Positions 50,366 through 61,000 of a DNA stretch of 64,000 bases are shown piece after piece. The notes under the pieces are model-generated. The model was given only the letters and a program-made list of their open reading frames with translations. It ran no database searches and had not been told where the DNA came from. Positions within the stretch are counted from its first letter, which is position 1. Each line of letters starts with the position of its first letter. A program made the translations under genes and the position numbers. Origin of the DNA: Nomia melanderi. Lineage: Eukaryota > Arthropoda > Insecta > Hymenoptera > Halictidae. The stretch covers positions 682,001 to 746,000 of the forward strand of contig NW_027475138.1 in the NCBI RefSeq assembly GCF_051020985.1, in the 5' to 3' direction.

Positions 50366-52650
50366 GTGATATCTCGGGTGCTATTAGAGATAGCGCAATA
50401 AACCAAAGTGAATTATCTGCAGGGGGCCCTGGCGCATGAATCTGTGCAACGGGAACGACCTCGGACCACCAGGGGCCGAGAAAACCACAGTCTCATGGGG
50501 CCGGACACTCAGGGTCTGGGGAAAATCCAATATAGATCTGGTGATATCTCGGGTGCTATTACAGATAGCGCAATAAACCAAAGTGAATTATCTGCAGGAG
50601 GCCCTGGCGCATGAATCTGTGCAACGGGAACGACCTCGGACCACCAGGGGCCGAGAAAACCACAGTTTCATGGGGCCGGACACTCAGGGTCAGGGGAAAA
50701 TCCAATATAGGTCTGGTGATATCTCGGGTGCTATTACAGGTAGCGCAATAAATCAAAGTGCATTGTCTGTAGGAGGCCCTGGCGCATGAATCTGTGCAGC
50801 GGGAACGACCTCGGAACACCAGGGACCGAGAAAACCGCCGTCTCATGGGGCCGGACACTCAGGGTCAGTGAAAAATCCAATATATATGTGGTGATATCTC
50901 GGGTGCTATTACAGAGAGCGCAATAAATCAATGTGCATTGTCTGTAGGAGACCCTGGCGCATGAACCTGTGCAGCGGGAACGACCTCGGACCACCAGGGG
51001 CCGAGAAAACCACAGTCTCATGGGGCCGGACACTCAGGGTCAGGGGAAAATCCAATATATATCTGGTGATATCACGGCTGCTATTACAGATAGCGCAATA
51101 AATCAAAGTGCATTGTCTGTAGGAGGCCCTGGCGCATGAATCTGTGCAGCGGGAACGACCTCGGAACACCAGGGACCGAGAAAACCACCGTCTCATGGGG
51201 CCGGACACTCAGGGTCAGTGAAAAATCCAATATATATGTGGTGATATCTCGGGTGCTATTACATATACCGCAATAAATCAAAGTGCATTGTCTGTAGGAG
51301 GCCCTGGCGCATGAATCTGTGCAGCGGGAACGACCTCGGAGCACCAGGGGCGAGACAACCACCTTCTCATGGGGCCGGACACAAAGGGTCAGGGAAAAAT
51401 CCAATATATATCTGGTGATATCTCGGGTCCTATTACAGATAGCGCAATAAATCAAAGTGCATTACCTGTAGGAGGCCCTGGCGCATGAATCTGTGCAGCG
51501 GGAACGTCCTCGGACCTCCAGGGGCCGAGAAAACCACAGTCTCATGGGGCCGGACACTCAGGGTCAGGGGAAAATCCAATATAGATCTGGTAATATCTCG
51601 GGTGCTATTACAGATACCGCAATAAATCAAAGTGCATTGTCTGTAGGAGACCCTGGCGCATGAACCTGTGCAGCGGGAACGACCTCGGACCACCAGGGGC
51701 CGAGAAAACCACCGTCACATGGGGCAGGACACTCAGGGTCAGTGAAAAATCCAATATATATATGGTGATATCTCGGGTGCTATTACAGATACCGCAATAA
51801 ATCAAAGTGCATTGTCTGTAGGAGACCCTGGCGCATGATCCTGTGCAGCGGGAACGGCCTCGGACCACCAGGGGCCGAGAAAACGACCTTCTCATGGGGC
51901 CGGACACACAGGGTCAGGGAAAAATCCAATATATATCTGGTGATATCTCGGGTGCTATTACAGATAGCGCAATAAATCAAAGTGCATTGTCTGTAGGAGG
52001 CCCCGGCGCATGAACCTGTGCAGCGGGAACGTCCTCGGACCTCCAGGGGCCGAGACAACGACCGTCTCATGGGGCCGGACACTCAGGGTCAGGGTAAAAT
52101 CCAATATATATCTGGTGATATCTCGGGTGCTATTACAGATAGCGCAATAAATCAAAGTGCATTGTCTGTAGGAGGCCCTGGCGCATGAATCTGTGCAGCG
52201 GGAACGACCTCGGACGACCAGGGGCCGAGAAAACCACAGTCTCATGGGGCCGGACACTCAGGGTCAGGGGAAAATCCAATATATATCTGGTGATATATCG
52301 GGTGCTATTACAGATAGCGCAATAAATCAAAGTGCACTGTCCGTAGGAGACCCTGGCGCATGAACCTGTGCAGCGGAAACGACCTCGGACCACCAGGGGC
52401 CGAGAAAACGACCGTCTCATGGGGCCGGACTCTCAGGGTCAGTGAAAAATCCAATATATATCTGGTGATATCTCGGGTGCTATTACAGATAGCGCAATAA
52501 ATCAAAGTGCATTGTCTGTAGGAGGCCCTGGCGCATGAACCTGTGCAGCGGCAACGACCTCGGACCACCAGGGGCCGAGAAAACCACAGTCTCATGGGAC
52601 CGGACACTCAGGGTCAGGGGAAAATCCAATATATATCTGGAGATATCTCG
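50365..52650 (+). repeat. Second copy of 46.7-48.6 kb plus mosaic tail
   Basis: This is the partner of 46690-48600 up to about 52100. A few differences are visible, such as ACACAAAGGGTC near 51381 against ACACTCAGGGTC. After 52100 there are monomers related to 48633-48830 (52483-52680, offset 3850). Confidence 0.8.
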
Positions 52651-55600
52651 GGTGCTATTAGAGATAGCGCAATAAACCAAAGTGAATTATCTGCAGGAGG
52701 CCCTGGCGCATGAATCTGTGCAACGGGAACGACCTCGGACCACCAGGGGCGGAGAAAACCACAGTCTCATGGGGCCGGACACTCAGGGTCAGGGGAAAAT
52801 CCAATATATATCTGGTGATATCTCGGGTGCTATTAGAGATAGCGCAATAAATCAAAGTGCATTGTCTGTAGGAGGCCCTGGCGCATGAATCTGTGCAGCG
52901 GGAACGACCTCGGAACACCAGAGGCCGAGAAAACCACCGTCTCATGGGGCAGGACACTCAGGGTCAGTGAAAAATCCAATATATATCTGGTGATATCTCG
53001 GGTGCTATTACAGATAGCGCAATAAATCAAAGTGCATTGTCTGTAGGAGGCCCTGGCGCATGTATCTGTGCAGCGGGAACGACCTCGGACGACCAGGGGC
53101 TGAGAAAACCACAGTCCCATGGGGCCGGACGCTCAGGGTCAGTGAAAAATCCAATATATATCTGGTGATATCTCGGGTGCTATTAGAGATAGCGCAATAA
53201 ACCAAAGTGAATTATCTGCAGGAGGCCCTGGCGCATGAATCTGTGCAACGGGAACGACCTCGGACCACCAGGGGCCGAGAAAACCACAGTCTCATGGGGC
53301 CGGACACTCAGGGTCAGGGGAAAATCCAATATAGATCTGGTGATATCTCGGGTGCTATTACAGATAGCGCAATAAATCATAGTGCATTGTCTGTAGGAGG
53401 CCCTGGCGCATGAATCTGGCCAGCGGGAACGACCTCGGACCACCAGCGGCCGAGAAAACCACCGTCTCATGGGGCCGGACACTCAGGGTCGGGGAAAAAT
53501 CCAATATATATCTGGTGATATCTCGGGTGATATTACAGATAGCGCAATAAATCAAAGTGCATTGTCTGTAGGAGGCCCTGGCGCATGAATCTGTGCAGCG
53601 GGAACGACCTCGGACCACCAGGGGCCGAGAAAACCACAGTCTCATGGGGCCGGACACTCAGGGTCAGGGGAAAATCCAATATATATCTGGTGATATCTCG
53701 TGTGCTATTACAGATAGAGCAATAAATCAAAGTGCATTGTCTGTAGGAGGCCCTGGAGCATGTATCTGTGCAGCGGGAACGACCTCGGACGACCAGGGGC
53801 TGAGAAAACCACAGTCTCATGGGGCCGGACACTCAGGGTCAGGGCAAAATCCAATATATATCTGGTGATATCTCGGGTGCTATTAGAGATAGCGCAATAA
53901 ACCAAAGTGAGTTATCTGCAGGAGGCCCTGGCGCCTGAAGCTGTGCAGCGGGAACGACCTCGGACCACCAGGGGCCGAGGAAAGCACCGTCTCGAGGGGG
54001 CCGGACACTCTGGGCCAGGGAAAAATCCAATATATATGTGGTGATATCTCGGGTGCTATTACAGATAACGCAATAAATCATAGTGCATTGTCTGTAGGAG
54101 GCCCTGGCGCATGAATCTGGCTAGCGGGAACGACCTCGGACCACCAGCGGCCGAGAAAACCACCGTCTCATGGGGCCGGACACTCAGGGTCGGGGAAAAA
54201 TCCAATATACATCTGGTGATATCTCGGGTGCTATTAGAGATAGCGCAATAAAACAAAGTGAATTGTCTGCAGGAGGCCCTGGCGCATGAATGTGTGCAGC
54301 GGGAACGACCTCGGACCACCAGGGGCCGAGAAAACCGCAGTCTCATGGGGCCGGACACTCAGGGTCAGGGAAAAATCCAATATATATCTGGTGATATCTC
54401 GGGCGCTATTAGAGATAGCGCAATAAGCCAAAGGGAATTATCTGCAGGAGGCCCTGGCGCATGCATCTGTGCAGCGGGAACGACCTAGGACCACCAGGGA
54501 CCGAGAAAACCACCGTCTCATGGGGCCGGACACTCAGGGTCAGGGAAAAATCCAATATATATCTGGTGATATCTCGGGTGCTATTAGAGATAGCGCAATA
54601 AACCAAAGTGAATTATCTGCAGGAGGCCCTGGCGCATGAATCTGTGCAACGGGAACGACCTCGGACCACCAGGGGCCGAGAAAACCACCGTCTCATGGGG
54701 TCGGACACTCTGGGTCAGCGAAAAATCCAATATATATGTGGTGATATCTCGGGTGCTATTACAGATAGCGCAATAAATCAAAGTGAATTATCTGCAGGAG
54801 GCCCTGGCGCAAGAATCTGTGCAGCGGGAACGACCTCGGACCACCAGGGGCCGAGACAACAACCGTCTCATGGGGCCGGACACTCAGGGTCAGGGAATAA
54901 TCCAAAATATATCTGATGATATCTTGGGTGCTATTAGAGATAGCGCAATAAACCAAAGTGAGTTATCTGCAGGAGGCCCTGGCGCCTGAAGCTGGGCAGC
55001 GGGAACGACCTCGGACCACCAGGGGCCGAGAAAACCACAGTCTCATGGGGCCGGACACTCAGGGTCAGGGGAAAATCCAATATATATCTGGTGATATCTC
55101 GGGTGCTATTACAGATAGCGCAATAAATCAAAGTGCATTGTCTGTAGGAGGCCCTGGCGCATGAATCTGTGCAGCGGGAACGACCTCGGACCACCAGGGG
55201 CCGAGAAAACCACAGTCTCATGGGGCCGGACACTCAGGGTCAGGGGAAAATCCAATATATATCTGGTGATATCTCGGGTGCTATTACAGATAGCGCAATA
55301 AATCAAAGTGCATTGTCTGTAGGAGACGCTGGCGCATGAACCTGTGCAGCGGGAACGTTCTCGGACCACCAGGGGCCGATAAAACGACCGTCTCATGGGG
55401 CCGGACGCTCAGGGTCAGTGAAAAATCCAATATATATCTGGTGATATCTCGGGTGCTATTAGAGATAGCGCAATAAACCAAAGTGAATTATCTGCAGGAG
55501 GCCCTGGCGCATGAATCTGTGCAACGGGAACGACCTCGGACCACCAGGGGCCGAGAAAACCACAGTCTCATGGGGCCGGATACTCAGGGTCAGGGGAAAA

Positions 55601-58080
55601 TCCAATATAGATCTGGTGATATCTCGGGTGCTATTACAGATAGCGCAATAAATCATAGTGCATTGTCTGTAGGAGGCCCTGGCGCATGAATCTGGCCAGC
55701 GGGAACGACCTCGGACCACCAGCGGCCGAGAAAACCACCGTCTCATGGGGCCGGACACTCAGGGTCGGGGAAAAATCCAATATATATCTGGTGATATCTC
55801 GGGTGCTATTAGAGATAGGGCAATAAACCAAAGTGAATTGTCTGCAGGAGGCCCTGGCGCATGAATCTGTGCAACGGGAACGACCTCGGACCACCAGGGG
55901 CCGAAAAAACCACAGTCTCATGGGGCCGGACACTCAGGGTCAGGGGAAAATCCAATATAGATCTGGTGATATCTCGGTTGCTATTACAGATAGCGAATTA
56001 ATCAAAGTGCATTACCTGTAGGAGGCCCTGGCGCATGTATCTGTGCAGCGGGAACGTCCTCGGACCTCCAGGGGCCGAGACAACGACCGTCTCATGGGGC
56101 CGGACACTCAGGGTCAGGGTAAAATCCAATATATATCTGGTGATATCTCGGGTGCTATTACAGATAGCGCAATAAATCAAAGTGCATTGTCTGTAGGAGG
56201 CCCTGGCGCATGAATCTGTGCAGCGGGAACGACCTCGGACCACCAGGGGCCGAGAAAACCACAGTCTCATGGGGCCGGACACTCAGGGTCAGTGAAAAAT
56301 CCAATATATATCTGGTGATATCTCGGGTGCTATTACAGATAGCGCAATAAATCAAAGTGCATTGTCTGTAGGAGACGCTGGCGCATGAACCTGTGCAGCG
56401 GGAACGTTCTCGGACCACCAGGGGCCGAGAAAACGACCGTCTCATGGGGCCGGACGCTCAGGGTCAGTGAAAAATCCAATATATATCTGGTGATATCTCG
56501 GGTGCTATTAGAGATAGCGCAATAAACCATAGTGAATTATCTGCAGGAGGCCCTGGTGCATGAATGTGTGCAGCGGGAACGACCTCGGACCACCAGGGGC
56601 CGAGAAAACCGCAGTCTCATGGGGCCGGACACTCAGGGTCAGGGAAAAATCCAATATATATCGGTTGATATCTCGGGCGCTATTAGAGATAGCGCAATAA
56701 ACCAAAGTGAATTATCTGCAGGAGGCCCTGGCGCATGAATCTGTGCAGCGGGAACGACCTCGGACCACCAGGGGCCGAGAAAACCACCTTCTCATGGGGC
56801 CGGACACTCAGGGTCAGGGAAAAATCCAATATATATCTGGTGATATCTCGGGTGCTATTACAGATAGCGCAATAAATCAAATTGCATTGTCTGTAGGAGG
56901 CCCTGGCGCATAAATGTGGACAGCGGGAACGACCTCGGACCATCAGGGGCCGCGAAAACCACCGTCTCATGGGGCCGGACACTCAGGGTCAGGGGAAAAT
57001 CCAATATTTATCTGGTGATATCTTGGGTGCTATTACAGATAGCGCAATAAACTAAAGTGAATTATCTGCAGGAGGCCCTGGCGCATGAATGTGTGCAGCG
57101 GGAACGACCTCGGACCACCAGGGGCCGAGAAAACCGCAGTCTCATGGGGCCGGACACTCAGGGTCAGGGAAAAATCCAATATATATCTGGTGATATCTCG
57201 GGCGCTATTAGAGATAGCGCAATAAGCCAAAGGGAATTATCTGCAGGAGGCCCTGGCGCATGCATCTGTGCAGCGGGAACGACCTAGGACCACCAGGGAC
57301 CGAGAAAACCACCGTCTCATGGGGCCGGACACTCAGGGTCAGGGAAAAATCCAATATATATCTGGTGATATCTCGGGTGCTATTAGAGATAGCGCAATAA
57401 ACCAAAGTGAATTATCTGCAGGAGGCCCTGGCGCATGAATCTGTGCAACGGGAACGACCTCGGACCACCAGGGGCCGAGAAAACCACCGTCTCATGGGGT
57501 CGGACACTCTGGGTCAGCGAAAAATCCAATATATATGTGGTGATATCTCGGGTGCTATTACAGATAGCGCAATAAATCAAAGTGAATTATCTGCAGGAGG
57601 CCCTGGCGCAAGAATCTGTGCAGCGGGAACGACCTCGGACCACCAGGGGCCGAGACAACAACCGTCTCATGGGGCCGGACACTCAGGGTCAGGGAAAAAT
57701 CCAATATATATCTGTTGATATCTCGGGCGCTATTAGAGATAGCGCAATAAACCAAAGTGAATTATCTGCAGGAGGCCCTGGCGCATGAATCTGTGCAGCG
57801 GGAACGACCTCGGACCACCAGGGGCCGAGAAAACCACCGTCTCATGGGGCCGGACACTCAGGGTCAGGGAAAAATCCAATATATATCTGGTGATATCTCG
57901 GGTGCTATTACAGATAGCGCAATAAGTCAAAGTGCATTGTCTGTAGGAGGCCCTGGCGCATGAATCTGTGAAGCGGCAACGACCTCGGACCACCAGGGGC
58001 CGAAAAAACCACAGTCTCATGGGGCCGGACACTCAGGGTCAGGGGAAAATCCAGTATATATCTGTTGATATCTCGGGTGC
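52650..58080 (+). repeat. Mosaic satellite with 6-, 13- and 16-monomer repeats
   Basis: Positions 53183-53500 resemble 55459-55776 (offset 2276, 13 monomers plus 1 bp, explained by the extra G near 53998) and also 1039-1356. Positions 54240-54890 match 57040-57690 (offset 2799), and 55109-55500 match 56158-56549 (offset 1049). A divergent monomer at 53930-54020 combines GCGCCTGAAGCTG, GAGGAAAGCACCG, CTCGAGGGGGCC and CTCTGGGCCAGGG. A one-base loss lies near 55995 (AGCGAATTAATC). Confidence 0.75.
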
Positions 58081-61000
58081 TATTCGAGGTAGCGCAATAA
58101 ACCAAAGTGAATTATCTGCAGGAGGCCCTGGCGCATGAATCTGTGCAACGGTAACGACCTCGGACCACCAGGGGTCGAAAAAACAACAGTCTCATGGGGC
58201 CGGACACTCAGGGTCAGGGAAAAATCCAATATATATCTGGTGATATCTCGGGTGCTATTACAGATAGCGCAATAAATCAAAGTGCATTGTCTGTAGGAGG
58301 CCCTGGCGCATGAATCTGTGCAGCGGGAACGACCTCGGACCACCAGGGGCCGAGAAAACCACAGTCTCATGGGGCGGACACTCAGGGTCAGGGGAAAATC
58401 CAATATATATCTGGTGATATCTCGGGTGCTATTAAAGATAGCGCAATAAGCCAAAGGGAATTATCTGGAGGAGGCCCTGGCGCATGCATCTGTGCAGCGG
58501 GAACGACCTAGGACCACCAGGGGCCGAGAAAACCACCGTCTCATGGGGCCGGACACTCAGGGTAAGGGAAAAATCCAATATATATCTGGTGATATCTCGG
58601 GTGCTATTCGAGATAGCGCAATAAACGAAAGTGAATTATCTGCAGGAGGCCCTGGCGCATGAATCTGTGCAGCGGGAACGACCGCGGACCACCAGGGGCC
58701 GAGAAAACCACCGTCTCATGGGGCCGGACACTCAGGGTCAGGGAAAAATCCAATATATATCTGGTGATATCTCGGGTGCTATTAGAGATAGCGCAATAAA
58801 CCAAAGTGAATTGTCTGCAGGAGGCCCTGGCGCATGAATCTGTGCAGCGGGAACGATCTCGGACCATCAGGGGCCGAGACATCCACCGTCTCATGGGGCC
58901 GGACACTCAGGGTCAGGGAAAAATCCAATATATATCTGGTGATATCTCGGGTGCTATTACAGATAGCGCAATAAATCAAAGTGCATTGTCTGTAGGAGGC
59001 CCTGGCGCATGAATCTGTGCAGCGGGAACAACCTCGGACCACCAGGGGCCGAGAAAACCATAGTCTCATGGGGCCGGACACTCAGGGTCAGGGCAAAATC
59101 CAATATATATCTGGTGATATCTCGGGTGCTATTAGAGATAGCGCAATAAATCAAATTGCATTGTCTGTAGGAGGCCCTGGCGCATAAATGTGGACAGCGG
59201 GAACGACCTCGGACCACCAGGGGCCGAGAAAACCACAGTCTCATGGGGCCGGACAATCAGGGTCAGGGGAAAATCCAATATATATCTGGTGATATCTCGG
59301 GTGCTATTACAGATAGCGCAATAAATCAAAGTGCATTGTCTGTAGGAGGCCCTGGCGCATGAATCTGTGCAGCGGGAACGACCTCGGACCACCAGGTGCC
59401 GAGAAAACCAGTCTCATGGGGCCGGACACTCAGGGTCAGGGAATAATTCAATATATATCTGGTGATAACTTGGGTGCTATTAGAGATAGCGCAATAAACC
59501 AAAGTGAGTTATCTGCAGGAGGCCCTGGCGCATGAATCTGTGCAACGGGAACGACCTCGGACCACCAGGGGCCGAAAAAACCACAGTCTCATGGGGCGGA
59601 CACTCAGGGTCAGGGGAAAATCCAATATATATCTGGTGATATCTCGGGTGCTATTAAAGATAGCGCAATAAGCCAAAGGGAATTATCTGCAGGAGGCCCT
59701 GCCGCATGCATCTGTGCAGCGGGAACGACCTAGGACCACCAGGGGCCGAGAAAACCACCGTCTCATGGGGCCGGACACTCAGGGTAAGGGAAAAATCCAA
59801 TATACATCTGATGATATCTTGGGTGCTATTAGAGATAGCGCAATAAACCAAAGTGAATTATCTGCAGGAGGCCCTGGCGCATGAATCTGTGCAACGGTAA
59901 CGACCTCGGACCACCAGGGGTCGAAAAAACAACAGTCTCATGGGGCCGGACACTCAGGGTCAGGGAAAAATCCAATATATATCTGGTGATATCTCGGGTG
60001 CTATTACAGATAGCGCAATAAATCAAAGTGCATTGTCTGTAGGAGGCCCTGGCGCACGAATCTGTGCAGCGGGAACGACCTCGGACCACCAGGGGCCGAG
60101 TAAACCACAGTCTCATGGGGCGGACACTCAGGGTCAGGGGAAAATCCAATATATATCTGGTGATATCTCGGGTGCTATTAAAGATAGCGCAATAAGCCAA
60201 AGGGAATTATCTGCAGGAGGCCCTGGCGCATGCATCTGTGCAGCGGGAACGACATAGGACCACCAGGGGCCGAGAAAACCACCGTCTCATGGGGCCGGAC
60301 ACTCAGGGTAAGGGAAAAATCCAATATACATCTGGTGATATCTCGGGTGCTATTCGAGATAGCGCAATAAACGAAAGTGAATTATCTGCAGGAGGCCCTG
60401 GCGCATGAATCTGTGCAGCGGGAACGACCGCGGACCACCAGGGGCCGAGAAAACCACCGTCTCATGGGGCCGGACACTCAGGGTCAGGGAAAAATCCAAT
60501 ATATATCTGGTGATATCTCGGGTGCTATTACAGATAGCGCAATAAATCAAAGTGCATTGTCTGTAGGAGGCCCTGGCGCATGAATCAGTGCAGCGGGAAC
60601 GACCTCGGACCACCAGGGGCCGATAAAACTACAGTCTCATGCGGCCGGACACTCAGGGTCTGGGGAAAATCCAATATATATCTGGTGATATCTCCGGTCC
60701 TATTACAGATAGCGCAATAAATCAAAGTGCATTGTCTGTAGGAGGCCCTGGCGCATGAATCAGTGCAGCGGGAACGACCTCGGACCACCAGGGGCCGATA
60801 AAACTACAGTCTCATGCGGCCGGACACTCAGGGTCTGGGGAAAATCCAATATATATCTGGTGATATCTCCGGTCCTATTACAGATAGCGCAATAAATCAA
60901 AGTGCATTGTCTGTAGGAGGCCCTGGCGCACGAATCTGTGCAGCGGGAACGACCTCGGACCACCAGGGGCCGAGGAAACCACAGTCTCATGGGGCCGGAC

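Noticed and set aside
54911..54925. Hammerhead-ribozyme-like CTGATGA
   Set aside because: Most monomers have CTGGTGA, which would break the catalytic core. The few CTGATGA copies (54913, 59808) lack a following stem and GAAA in the right place.
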